Origin: Hydractinia symbiolongicarpus
Lineage: Eukaryota > Cnidaria > Hydrozoa > Anthoathecata > Hydractiniidae
Direction of reading: 5' to 3'
Length of the DNA stretch: 64,000 nucleotides
Assembly (NCBI RefSeq): GCF_029227915.1
Contig: NC_079876.1
Coordinates: forward strand, 18,166,001-18,230,000
The number at the start of each line of letters is the position of its first letter. The stretch's first letter is position 1. Under the pieces are notes generated by a model, which had not been told where the DNA came from, ran no database searches, and saw nothing but the letters and a program-made list of their open reading frames with translations. Positions 11,701-22,164 of the stretch are shown in pieces. Both the position numbers and the translations under genes were made by a program.

Positions 11701-14700
11701 GTTTACAACTTTAGTGCATTCAGACTTTAGCATTTTCCTTTTTAATGGTTTATGATAGTACTTTTAAGTGTTTTTGTATTTCTATCCATATTTCCTCTAA
11801 AACACCTGTAATTCTTCTTCCTTGTAACATCAATTGAGGAGTTATGAAGACTTTGTAGTTGTATCCTTTTAATTTTTATTAGGCTGATGTTGATCCTTTG
11901 GCGTCCGTAAAGTCTCTCAGCAACATTTGGTAAGTTGAACGTTTCATATAAAAATCATACAGAAGTGATAGATAGACTTTTTTGCACATTTTGTCTCCAC
12001 CGGTACGCCAATCCCTTGTATATCCCATTTTGTGTGGCTGTAGCATGGCTATAAAATTGTACTAATATGGAATCTTTATTAATATAACTGACTAGTCATT
12101 AAAATGCAAAAAATTTACTGGTTTGGCAGTCCTCAATTTTTTATCCTGTTGTATGATATTTTTTCGCATTGCTATTCCATGCATCTGTAGCACAAAGTGG
12201 GGATCAGCTATCATTTTGAGCATTATTAATATAAGAAATTATGCGTATTTAACTAATACGGTAACGCATTGATTAAGTTATCCTCTCTTCTTTCTTTTAA
12301 ATTGTGTCTGACTGAAATAAATACTTTAATAATCACGTCTTTACTTAAGTCCAAAGCAAGCGAGTAAGGCGTTTATTCAAGAAGGTGGTTGTCATAAAAT
12401 CAATACTTTGTATTATAATTATAGAATAACAGAAAGATACAGGGTTGCCAGTAACCTGAAAACCTTGGAAAATTTCATCAAATATTCAAGGAATTTAGTA
12501 CTTTTTCGAAAATTTTGGAAAAGTCAGGGAATTTTAACTTCACAAATTCAACATTGCCTGCAAAATATTCTTCCCGTAATAATCAATTTTACACTCTGGA
12601 AATTTTTAGTCATTCAAAAGTTATGGATGCGCACCCTGTTAAATTCAGTTCCATTTCTGTTACAAAAAATACAAGCTGGTAATGTTAGTCTGCAATTCTG
12701 AGTAATTGCTAATTCAATTTTCACTTATTCGAAGCTAACAAGGCGTGTTATAGCGAAGATAGTGAGATTTTTTCGTAACTGTCTGTGTTTTGATGTTTCT
12801 AGTTTTCTACGCAATCCAGTGGCCAACAAACCGAATTATCGATACTATCTCATCTATAAACTTCCACAAGTGCGAGTCATTGACTTTCAACGTGTTCGTA
12901 TGAAGGTAAGTTTTAGAAATAGCATTATATATATTTCTCTAAGGTGTACATTTATTAATAATAGTGATAATACTACAGAAGTTAAATGCCATTTGTAGTT
13001 AAGCTGAGCTGAGCTTATTTTTATATTTTGAAGCTCACCTCTCCTTGCGAAAACAAGTTAAGCTCATATGAACAGGCTGAGACAGCAGTCTCAAAATTTT
13101 TCACATTTTTTAAAAAAGTAATTTTTATTTTTCCAGATATAGCACTTTTTGATTTTACAATAGGAAGCTACAAAGGCGTAAGCAGTGTCGGTTTGGCAAT
13201 TACAAGACATATACATGAATTTTATTAAGACATTCACGTACCTTGAACGTGTAAATTATTATAGACGCAAAAGTGATATAGGATGTTTACAAAGCTTACG
13301 CTCGGATTTATTTTGTTAATACTTTTGTGCACACTGAATTATTGTTACATTGTGTTAGGAGAGAGCAGCAGCAAAGAAATTATTCAGTGGTGCGAAGGGT
13401 GAAATGTTGAAGAAAGATATCGCTGCTAAGAGAAATAAAACGTAAGGGTATAATAATGTTCTTTTTGCTTCGATTACCTGAAACCTCTTGTGTGCGCCGT
13501 TCCAAACTAGACCTGGTTGGTGGAGGCAATAAAGCTGTTTGCTTTGTTTTTTTTTTCTTTTCTTCTTCTTTATCTAGAACTACATAGTATACTATATACG
13601 CAGATCCCATTTGGTAGTGTTTTTTTTACGTCTCCTGTAATGACTGCCTATATAAAACGGTATAAAATTGAAAAACAAAATGTCATCTAAATCTGTTTTC
13701 CACATTATTAAATTCTCACGAAATATTAGTACTTGCCAACTTCACGAAAATTAGTTAACAAGAAACATTTTTATGGCTTTAATGTATTTTTTTGGTTTTT
13801 AACCTTTGTTAGATTTGAAGTAAAAGATATTGTCACTGCAAATGCCGAGGATGAGAAATTTCTCGCTGAAAAGTATAAAGATCAAGAAGCTATCAAAGTA
13901 AGTTCTACTGTGGTCTATTGACTAAATTTAATATTTGATTTTTGAGATTTTCGTTGGTGTGCTTGTTTATTAATTCAAATGTTCGTTAGGGATGGAAAGG
14001 GGAATAAAGGGTGTTTTTTCGATACATCTACTACCTTGCTGAACTAACTAATATAGATGTTCCTTAATACGTACATTTCTAAACTAAAATGAAAATGGTT
14101 TATACAGTAAAAAAATGCTATGCAAGTTAGATTATACTCAGCACACACCAAAAAAATGTGTATTTTTCTTTTTTACTTACGTTTTTTGCCTAAATGATTT
14201 AAAGTAATTTGTGAAATTATACCTTATTTTGATATATCAAAGCTGAGTAGTCACAAGTTATGGCTATTGAACAGGGTATTTCCCCTCGCCACAACGTCTG
14301 TTGGAAGTCTAAGGGTAAAAAGAAGTCTAAGGGTAAAAATCACGTCAGATTATTAAAACTGGCATTTAAACAGCAATGATAAAATATATTAAATCTAGTT
14401 GGCAAGTCCCTCCCCACAAGTTATATAGGCCATTTTATTATTTCATATTAGGTACACGAAATTTTATCTATTTTCATCAGAGTTAGAATCTTACGCTCTT
14501 AAACAGGGTTTCCACCATATGAAAATGTCCTCAAATGTCTTTATACCTTCATATCTCAAAAAAGATTAGAATTCTCATCAAAGTTTTTAAATCCCAGATT
14601 TCGCTCCGAAAAAGAGTGAGAATCCTGTTAAAGAAATAGAAGTCTTGATGGTTTATTTGATATATTTTCCATATATTTCTATTTCACAGGCAGCCATCGG

Positions 14701-14827
14701 TAACGCGTCTACTCTTGAAGAAGTTCGGAAATTGGAATTATTGTTGCAACAAGGACACATACCTGGCAAGACGGTTAATGGCCACACTGAAGACGATATA
14801 ACTGAGGTGGAAATGGAAGAGGACTAA
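8759..14827 (+). CDS. SNRPA1: U2 small nuclear ribonucleoprotein A' (leucine-rich repeat protein)
   Basis: U2A' binds U2 snRNA stem-loop IV together with U2B'' and is a stable part of the spliceosomal U2 snRNP in the nucleus. Eight exons are supported: 8759-8881, 10061-10167, 11440-11518, 11883-11929, 12803-12905, 13359-13441, 13813-13897 and 14690-14827. Together they make 765 nt, or 254 residues, almost exactly the animal family length. The N-terminus MVKLTADLIEQ, the motif EIDLRGYKI, repeats such as LVLTNNNVQEL, and the cap FLRNPVANKPNYR followed by PQVRVIDFQRV are diagnostic of the family. The C-terminal NASTLEEVRKLELLLQQGHIPG and acidic tail also match. All introns are GT/AG and the phases agree. 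Introns 2 and 7 carry related repeat sequence. A splice acceptor (TTAATAG, ending at 8736) lies 22 nt before the ATG. No canonical AATAAA was seen soon after the stop. Confidence 0.97.
10964..11335. mobile_element. Foldback element in SNRPA1 intron 2
   Basis: The ends AGGCTGGACTTAAA and TTTAAGTCCAGCCT are inverted repeats, with TTTACCCAG and ACCCAGCA extending the match. The element is about 372 bp. A related internal segment (TTTGATTTTTGA, GTGCTTGTTTA, GATACATC) recurs at about 13930-14075 in intron 7 of the same gene. Confidence 0.75.
13930..14075 (+). repeat. Partial copy of the intron-2 foldback, in SNRPA1 intron 7
   Basis: It shares order and sequence with 11085-11200: TTTGATTTTTGAGATTTTC, GTGCTTGTTTA, then TTTTTTCGATACATC and TACTAACTAA-like blocks. 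Clear inverted ends were not found. Confidence 0.5.
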
Positions 14828-15280
14828 GACGAATTTGTTTTGCGCAGTGTGGCCACTTGTGTACATAATTCTGTCATCCCGAAAAAGTCTTACAAGCGAT
14901 AAATTTTTCGAAAAAACCGACGAGTAAAAAGGATTTTAAACAGTGCATGCTATGTAACTATTGTTTTGTTATGTATATGGACGGTATATAATGCGAATGT
15001 ATCTGATGTTATCATACAGAAATTCAACTCAGCTTGATTTATGTTTTTATTCACAATCTGTAGCAAGTGTTTTTGAGGATGTTTTGGCTAAAAATAAGGG
15101 CTGACGTCTGCTTTGTTTTATGAAGATAATTGTTTGTTATTTATTTGATGTGTTTCGGCATAGAGTTGGCTCTGCAGAATGAAATCAAGTCCAATATTGA
15201 ATCAAACGTTTTTTTTATATTCTGGTGTAAGTGACGAGCTATTTTATAATTTATTTTGTCTTTAGAAAAGATATAAAAAT

Positions 15281-15637
15281 ATGGCTGAAACACCTCGCAA
15301 TCGGGTCATCGAGACAATAACATCAAGTGCAAAACACAGACCGCCGCTCCTCCCGCCTGACCCACTTCTCCACACCCCGTTAGTCTTCCCACACCACGAC
15401 AAAAAAATGAAAATCGCCGTTAACCTGATCACGGGTGGTTTACTGTTCTATGGTGTTTTCTTCATGGATTTCGGAAAAAATGAACACTGCTTTTCTCCCA
15501 TTCGTAGATACGTGTTCGGTAAAATAAACTCGTTTCTGACTGTACAACCGGAAGACGAAGCATATATACAACGGCGAGTTGAATCTATCAAAACACAAAT
15601 TTCGCAAGTCAACGAAGAGAGAAACAGATCGACATGA
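15281..15637 (+). CDS. Unrecognised 118-residue single-pass membrane protein
   Basis: One uninterrupted exon encodes 118 residues. The N-terminal ~40 residues are polar and Pro/His-rich (RPPLLPPDPLLHTPLVFPHHD). A hydrophobic helix at about residues 44-63 is followed by a basic/aromatic stretch (SPIRRYVFGKINSFL) and a charged, helix-prone C-terminus. I do not recognise the family. The size and layout resemble small mitochondrial or ER membrane assembly factors, but that is only an impression. The ATG is the first in frame and sits 15 nt after a good acceptor (TTTTGTCTTTAG). An AATAAA lies at 15888-15893, about 250 bp after the stop. It lies 453 bp downstream of SNRPA1 and 952 bp upstream of EXOSC6, on the same strand. 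Codon use is balanced rather than AT-saturated, which supports real coding. Confidence 0.75.
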   Translation: MAETPRNRVIETITSSAKHRPPLLPPDPLLHTPLVFPHHDKKMKIAVNLITGGLLFYGVFFMDFGKNEHCFSPIRRYVFGKINSFLTVQPEDEAYIQRRVESIKTQISQVNEERNRST

Positions 15638-15887
15638 CAATCTTGTTTTTAGGGATTTGTGGTTATTATGTGCGAACTTGGTGAGCATTCCATGCTGTAT
15701 GTGTATGTTACTGAATTTACGTGTGCAGCTAGTATACGAATGAAATGAAGAACATGCTCACTTTGGCATGAAAGCTGGCATATTTATTTAGCCTATTTCT
15801 CACTCTGGCTTAATGTTGGACATTGTACAACTTTATCTAATTTTGTGTCTAACGTTAAATAATTTTAAATGGCGTACCTTATTCAAA

Positions 15888-15893
15888 AATAAA
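15888..15893 (+). terminator. Poly(A) signal AATAAA for the 118-residue protein gene
   Basis: A canonical hexamer about 250 bp after the stop at 15637, in the same orientation and before the EXOSC6 exon. Confidence 0.5.
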
Positions 15894-16589
15894 GAAATCG
15901 ACTTTAAAAAGTGTGACATTTTAATCGCTGCTCAACAATTAACCTTGAGTTGCTACACCTATGATCACTTTTATACTTGACTGAACCGATTTTAGGATTT
16001 TGGGATGGGCTCTCACATTTACTCTCACATTTCAACTGAAGCTTGCACTTTACACGATATACTTAATTTTCATGTTACTTTATATGCTAACTTTTCAGTA
16101 CGGATCCTGTTCTCGATCACATATTCTTTTTACTTTGAAATAGCTTTTACCAAGTAGTGTTTGTATTTATGTAAGATGAACCTCCATATCAGATCATGGA
16201 GGTCCTTTAAATGTCGTCGTCCACTCTCAAAAACATGTTTAAAAATTAACAACCCCTCCCCAGCTGCTAATAAACACCTTCTGCTTAAATGAAATAGGTC
16301 GTTTATTGAAGTTTTAAGTATATAGGTATGTCAAAAAGGAATATTAGAATTTCCTTCTTTTTTATACACATCCGGTTCGGGTACAATTCTTCCTCCCCCT
16401 TTTCCCCCAAAACCCGGAAAATTAATTAAACAACAGAGCTTTGATTGGAACTTTTACGGTGATCGTATTTTGTGTGTATTTGGATCGTAATGAGGGGGAG
16501 GGTGTTTACTCCACTATAGATGCTAAAAAATGTTTAATATTTGAACACCTTATTTTTTGCAGCACATATACTTGTAAATATAAACAAAG

Positions 16590-17648
16590 ATGCCAGTTGA
16601 CACAAAACGAATTAATGGTCCCTCTGTAACTCAATCGTTGTCATCGTTCCGGAAAATACTCACAGATAAACCGTTACTAAACAAAGATGGTAGACGATCA
16701 GATGGAAGAGAACATCGTGAAATTCGACCGATCTATTTAAAGGCTGGTTTGTAAATTTTGTTTCGTTTTTGTTTCTTTTGAAAATCAAGGTTAAAAAAAA
16801 TTAAATTTTAAGAGTAAGCGTTTGCGGCTTTGTCAACACGACGTTTAATGAAACATCCGTCACGTCAATAAAAGACGCGCCTCTAGCATACAAGTTATTT
16901 ATTATTTGACATGTCGTTAAATTGCGACGTTAAATAATAGGGCGCTTGTTGTAGAAAAGGCCTAATGAATCAAATGTTAGGTTGAGATTAAAAAGTTTGC
17001 TGTATTTGAAGTTAATATTTTTGTCTCTTAGGTACAGTAAAGAAAGCCAACGGCTCCGCTTACCTGGAAACTGACGGAACGAAATTGATATGCGCAGTTT
17101 ATGGACCGCGTGATAACCCCAAACGACACGACTTCATGTCGACTGGTACGTTGACGTGCGAATTTTCATACGCACCGTTCGCTCGCGAAGAACGGATAAT
17201 AGACCACCAAGAAAGACTAAGCAGAGAATATTCAGAAATAATAATCGAATCCTTATCGTGTGCTGTGTGTTTAGAATCGTATCCAAAGGCACAAATCGAC
17301 GTGTACGTAAAGGTTTTAGAGGATAACGGAAACACGTTAAGTCATGCCATGGTAGTAGCCTCTGTTGCACTAGCCGATGCAGGGATTGAGATGTTGGATC
17401 TTGTTACGTCCTGTTCGGCAGTTTACAACGATGCTGTTATGTTAAACGATCCGAGTAATTTCGAGTTAACACACCACGATATATTAGGTAAAGTCGCCAT
17501 AGCTTATCTACCATCTTTGAATCAAATATCGTGTTTACTAAAGGATGGCGAGCAAAGCACGGAGGACTCGATTAAATCAGTGAACGCTTGTATAGAGTCG
17601 TGTTTGAGAGTGCACAGTGTCATGAGAGAATGTTTGACGAACAGTTGA
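16590..17648 (+). CDS. EXOSC6: RNA exosome ring subunit MTR3 (EXOSC6), RNase PH fold
   Basis: EXOSC6 is one of six RNase PH-like proteins in the catalytically inert ring of the nuclear and cytoplasmic RNA exosome, which processes rRNA and degrades RNA. Two exons, 16590-16746 and 17032-17648, give 257 residues; the intron is phase 1 with GT/AG borders. The start MPVDTKRINGP and the segment IRPIYLKAG, followed by KKANGSAYLETDGTKLICAVYGPR, match the family better than its paralogue EXOSC4. Later features include EDNGNTLSHAMVVASVAL, DAGIEMLDLVTSCS and AYLPSLNQISCLLKDGE. The length matches the family. A strong acceptor (TTTTTTGCAG, ending at 16562) lies 27 nt before the ATG. AATAAA at 17686 follows the stop closely. 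Confidence 0.95.
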
Positions 17649-17685
17649 AAATTGAGTTCACAGGTTACAACTTTGTAAGTCTTTA

Positions 17686-17691
17686 AATAAA
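17686..17691 (+). terminator. Poly(A) signal AATAAA of EXOSC6
   Basis: A canonical hexamer 38 bp after the EXOSC6 stop codon. Confidence 0.6.
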
Positions 17692-19213
17692 TGATTTACC
17701 ACCTGATAGATTTACAAAACTATAGAGCTAAATTAGAAATACAATATTCCTTTCTTGTTCATTTATCTGGTTTTCTCGAATCTGCGAAATTTCGCGAATT
17801 ATTGACCAATTCGGAAAAAGTTTAGTTTTTCTCGAAATTCACACGAAAAATTTGATTTACCAAATAAAAAAACACTTTTCAAAAAAAGAAGCACACGAAA
17901 ACTTCTTTTCGCTAATATTAATTTTCTTATGATTCGATTTTATTTGACTGCATTTCATCTCTCTTTTTGTCCAAATTGCCACGCGCGCGAACAAAAACAC
18001 TTTTGAGCTTTTTGAGTTATAGCGAAACGTACAAACGACTTTTTAAGGTACTTCATAAACTTGAACAGAACAGTATTTCCGCAGGCAGAAAATTGCGCAT
18101 AAAAAAAGGTCGAATATTAGTCTAAAAATTTTTGTAACATATTTGGATATTTGTTGCTTTATCGGCGCTGCGTACAAGTCAAAGAAATCCGCGAAATGTA
18201 AATACACACCACAGAAATGTCTTAAATATCTGGATTAGTACATTTAATACTTTCACATATAGCCATTGTTTGTTAACACAGGATATTCCAGGTAATTGAA
18301 TCAATAAGACCGAATTATTTCAATTAGACCGAGCCCCAGGGAGTAAAGTTCAGGGTTTCCGACGGATTGTCTGTGGTTTGGCACACGAATTATTGACGAT
18401 ACGATGGCTAGCTAAAAACATAAATTTGCCTCGTTGTCTCTGTCAGTTGTAAAGTCTTGACTATCTCTTCTTTTCTATAGTTTCTATAGTGTAATTTACA
18501 AGTAGTTTGCTAGCTTTTATTGATTCTTGCTTAGCGTGGCTAGCATTAAATAGGAATGGCAGCTAAATAACAGTCTCTTAGCTAGCTAGCCAAAGACATG
18601 AGAGAAGCTTTGCTAGCTTATATAAAGCTTTAGTCAGTTTAAAGTCAACTTGTCACAAAAAACGTCCAATGGACATTCATCTTTTTAACCTACTGACCCA
18701 GTTGCTGGATGTTCAACTGTCTAATAGTGGATTTCTTTATGATCACAGCATTGTCTAGCACAATTAGCTTGTAATTAAGCAGTAACATGCTGCTTAATTA
18801 CCTGGCACGAGCTGTAGCAAAGTCAATGTAGATACAGCGTTCCTTATTTGTGTCAGGATTCGTCACGTGCTTGTATATAAATTTATCCAAAGTTGTATTT
18901 AGCTTGAATTTATGCTTTCATTTTCTTGCATGTGACCTGAGATCTTTTATTTTCTACAAATAACTGATGCAAATTTCTAAATCTGGCACGCACTTGATTT
19001 TTCTGTAAAACTCTATTTTCAGTTTAGAGGGCAATTTTTCAACAGACTGCCTTATAAACAGCGGGCACGTTGATTATATCCGCTCCGACATGGATAGAAT
19101 TAATCCTCTTATAGATTTGCTTTCATGCTTGCTGCATTTGTCATCAGCATGTTCGCACACACCTTGGCTATCAGTATAGTTTTATATTTCTCTTTAATAA
19201 TAGCTGTATTTTG

Positions 19214-19513
19214 TCTGTGTGTCCGCGAAAGCCGCGTACCGTAACGGAAACACGAAATTTTAAAAATTCGCACCAATACCAATGCGATATATTTTTGTCC
19301 ACTTTGTTGCGACGGGTAAATTTAAAGGACGGGCGATCCCGTGAATTTTTCCACGGGCTAACGTCTAGTCTATATTATAATACCCGTATACGTCTGTCCG
19401 TCCGTCTGTCTGTCACGCATAATGGTAGCTTAGCTGCGCAAGTAGCAAGAAGCACGCAATGCGGTATAAAAAAGACTGGCGAACCCGTGGTTTTTCCACG
19501 GGCTAACGACTAG
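19214..19513 (+). mobile_element. Two adjacent Helitron-like non-autonomous ends
   Basis: Two units end alike: a hairpin (CCCGTGAATTTTTCCACGGG at 19338-19356; CCCGTGGTTTTTCCACGGG at 19484-19502), then GCTAACG and CTAG (19365-19368 and 19510-19513) with a T after it. A terminal hairpin just before CTRR is the Helitron 3' signature. The second unit begins TCTATATTATAATACCCG at 19369, matching the TC start. Diverged relatives end near 24175 and 39485. The start of the first unit is uncertain. Confidence 0.6.
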
Positions 19514-19886
19514 TATATATATATATTGTTGCTAATTTATGGTTCTAAGGCTTTTTACATATACTTTTTATATATATATATATATATTTTCAGGCATGTA
19601 TAAAAAAGCTTTAGCGATTTTAGTTTACTGGAAATTGGAGCAAGATGATTATACCAAATAATATAGCATGTTAGCACCAGTCTCTCTCCTTAATTCCCCT
19701 AAAGATTAACAGATTATTATATTTATACTTATTTTAGGATATGTTAGTACAATATATGTACAATTAAAAATTGATATATAATGCATATTATGGACGAGAA
19801 CTTGCCGTAAACATTGTCATATTGTCTCTGCTAGTTAATTTCTGTGTGTTTCAACAAAAACTTTATTGATAAATGATGCTTTCAAC

Positions 19887-20064
19887 TAGTTGAACTCGTG
19901 TAAATCGACCTCCAATAAATCGACAAATCATGTAAATCGACCAAATTTTTCGGTCCCTTCAGAATGAAACCCTCACAACAAAACTCCTTTTAATTTGACA
20001 AGTCATGTAATTCGACCAAATCGTGAGACCCCCTGGAGAGTCGAATTACATGAGTTCAACTGTA
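19887..20064. mobile_element. Pogo/Tigger-like MITE
   Basis: The ends are inverted: TAGTTGAACTCGTGTAAATC at the left and GAGTTCAACTG followed by TA at the right. Internal copies of TCATGTAA(A/T)TCGACCAAAT repeat on both arms. Length is about 175 bp. TA flanks and GTTGAACTC-type ends suggest the pogo branch of Tc1/mariner. Confidence 0.6.
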
Positions 20065-20329
20065 TAATATTTCAACATACAAAACATTATACTTACGTTA
20101 GGGCGTACGCGTTTTTACTGTTTTTTACCGCCACTGTTGTTATAACTTGTACTTACTTTCATTCCAAATTAGAGCATGCACAAAAAGCTGGAAATCTGAA
20201 ATCTTTCAGCCTGGAAGAGCTATTCATTTCATTAGAGATAAGTGAAAATCCTTATTCCTTGCTTTAAATTTAAATTTTTATGAATGGTCATACTTACTCA
20301 ATAAATTAATTAAAATTAGAGATATAGGT

Positions 20330-20393
20330 CAACCTCGTCCCCAGCGCATCTTGTATCTTAAAAAGAAAAAAACAGGCGCTGGAAACGAGGTTG
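20330..20393. mobile_element. Hairpin MITE, CAACCTCG family
   Basis: CAACCTCGTCCCCAGCGC and GGCGCTGGAAACGAGGTTG form a near-perfect hairpin of about 64 bp. Target duplication is not clear. Confidence 0.75.
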
Positions 20394-20609
20394 GGAATAT
20401 GTTTACCCAGTGCTATGGATATTCTCAAAAATCCTATTTTCTTAAAAGACAGTCATATGTACACGAAGAATAGTCTTTTGCTTATTTTAAGGGAAAGTGC
20501 ATTTGTCCACATTCCCTACCACAAACACGCATGCGCAGCCGAAGATCTTATGTTTTATTTTAGAAAGAAAGGATATCCTAAAAACTTTCCGTCGTTACAC
20601 CAAAAGAAA

Positions 20610-20837
20610 ATGCTAGAGTTCGTTGTGTTGCTGGTCCTGGCTGTGATTTTTATAGCTTGTTTTAGGGTACGCAAAACTGGCGAAACCTTGCCTGCACCAA
20701 GGTTTAAAACCTCTTTGCCTGCACCAAGAATGGGAGGAATGATTGTACCTGAAAGTCTAATTGTACCTGAAAGTTTTCATGAAATATTGTATTTATTATT
20801 ATTTTATGAACTAGATTATTTTAAACTCGTTACATAA
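20610..20837 (+). CDS. Candidate membrane microprotein, copy A
   Basis: An ATG at 20610 opens a 75-residue frame beginning MLEFVVLLVLAVIFIACF, a single hydrophobic helix, followed by a basic RVRK and the motif TGETLPAPR. The LPAPR block is repeated by an in-frame 27-nt insertion (TSLPAPR). The frame is also open upstream to at least an ATG at 20415. A diverged copy lies inverted at 23500-23646, and the ATG-to-LPAPR part is the best conserved stretch between them. The residues after LPAPRMGG are AT-rich and not shared. It could be a real short gene or exon of an unknown family, or an ORF inside a dispersed repeat. I do not recognise the family. Confidence 0.4.
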   Translation: MLEFVVLLVLAVIFIACFRVRKTGETLPAPRFKTSLPAPRMGGMIVPESLIVPESFHEILYLLLFYELDYFKLVT

Positions 20838-21078
20838 ATTATTTTTTGTATTTCTGATTGTATTAAAGTTAAAAGTGTGTGACAAAATCGGTCGTGTACT
20901 TGGAGCTTTAAGCGTCAAGAAGAAAATACACCGATCCAGCCGGCGCTTCGTAATACGGTTGACGTAATCCTTTTAGCGCGGAAAAAGACTGGGCCCCAGA
21001 TTTCCGTGTAATAATTTGTTGCAATGAATAGTCATTTATAGCGAATAATTGAAAAAAGCAGACGGTCAAGTAGAAATA

Positions 21079-21177
21079 CATTCTCGTCCCCAGACCTCCT
21101 TAAGATTAAAAAATCGAAAGGAGTTCACTACTTTATTCCTTTGAGGTTTATATCAAAGAGCTCTGGGGACGAGAATG
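21079..21177. mobile_element. Hairpin MITE, CAACCTCG family, with 9-bp target duplication
   Basis: The ends CATTCTCGTCCCCAGA and TCTGGGGACGAGAATG are inverted repeats. The element is flanked by perfect direct GTAGAAATA at 21070-21078 and 21178-21186, direct evidence of insertion. Confidence 0.9.
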
Positions 21178-21330
21178 GTAGAAATATAGTTTTTGACCTT
21201 GTAAACGCGCGAAAGTCGAAAAATTAAAAAAGTATCTGAAGCTAAGAGGCCTTCTTTAGGTAACTGGGAAGAAAGCAGAATTCGTTACTAGAGTGTTATA
21301 TTGTTCAAAGTTGTGTGAATCCTATCCGTT

Positions 21331-21400
21331 CAACCTCGATCCCAGGCCCTGTAGCGTGTTTTGATATCAAAAAACGCTACAAGCCCTGGGATCGACGTTG
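21331..21400. mobile_element. Hairpin MITE, CAACCTCG family, with 10-bp target duplication
   Basis: CAACCTCGATCCCAGG pairs with CCTGGGATCGACGTTG, and the arms continue inward (TGTAGCGTGTTTTGATATC). Perfect direct CCTATCCGTT flanks it at 21321-21330 and 21401-21410. Confidence 0.92.
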
Positions 21401-21586
21401 CCTATCCGTTCAATAAAAGAAGTTGATGAAATTTTACAAAATGAATACTTTTATTATAGACTTGTAGACGTCAAATAAACAGTAGTTAAAAAAACGTTAT
21501 CTTTGGCGTTTAGATTGCTCTTTAGTTTTCGAAAGTAGAAAAAAAGATGAAAACTTATTGAGTATGGGTATTAAAAGATGATTATT

Positions 21587-21667
21587 CAACCTCCCTCCCA
21601 GGGCATTTTGCTTTTAGCTCCGCCGTAGTAACGACTCATGGGCCACGAGACCCTGGAGACCAGGTTG
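21587..21667. mobile_element. Hairpin MITE, CAACCTCG family
   Basis: CAACCTCCCTCCCAGGGC pairs loosely with the right end CCCTGGAGACCAGGTTG. The flanks ATGATTATT and ATAGTTATT agree at 7 of 9 bases, a decayed target duplication. Confidence 0.7.
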
Positions 21668-22164
21668 ATAGTTATTATTTATGGTAGAAAACACTTATAT
21701 TGCACAACCCTGCACAAGTAACACCAAAAAATTAGAAAATAATTTCGTGATAATTCAACTGGCTCGCGAATTAACACTTTCATATTATGTAAGCGATATT
21801 TTACCAACCTTGTACTAAGGCTCCTCCGAAAATTAGCACTTGCATATTATATATGCTGCATTTAAACCAAACTCGTACGAAGACTCCCCCGAACATAAAA
21901 TTCCCTGGATTATCTCAGTACTCGCTCGGCAACAGTTGTTGGACAATATAACGCATGTGCGAAATTCGTTACCCATTCACATTACTGTTTACTCGCGCGT
22001 AACTCAGGCGATACAATTGCTTTTAAAAGGGCGTAAAACGTAAATACGGTCTAACGCCAAAATTGTTACGCTATATTGCTCGCTTATAAGCTACGTGAAA
22101 ATTATTTTCATTTCATTTTTATTGAAGCAAGGAGATATCGAGACTGGTTATCTAAACTGTAAAA

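Larger units (their letters stand above)
17649..20329. other. Intergenic, AT-rich with repeats
   Basis: After the EXOSC6 poly(A) site there is a stretch of TTCGCGAA-type motifs (17770-18000), TAGCTAGC-rich sequence near 18400-18620, the Helitron-like pair and the pogo-like MITE. No gene is seen. Confidence 0.6.

Noticed and set aside
16250-16510. Possible inverted repeat between CCCCTCCCCAGC and GAGGGGGAGGG stretches
   Set aside because: The match is limited to C/G runs and does not extend into neighbouring sequence.
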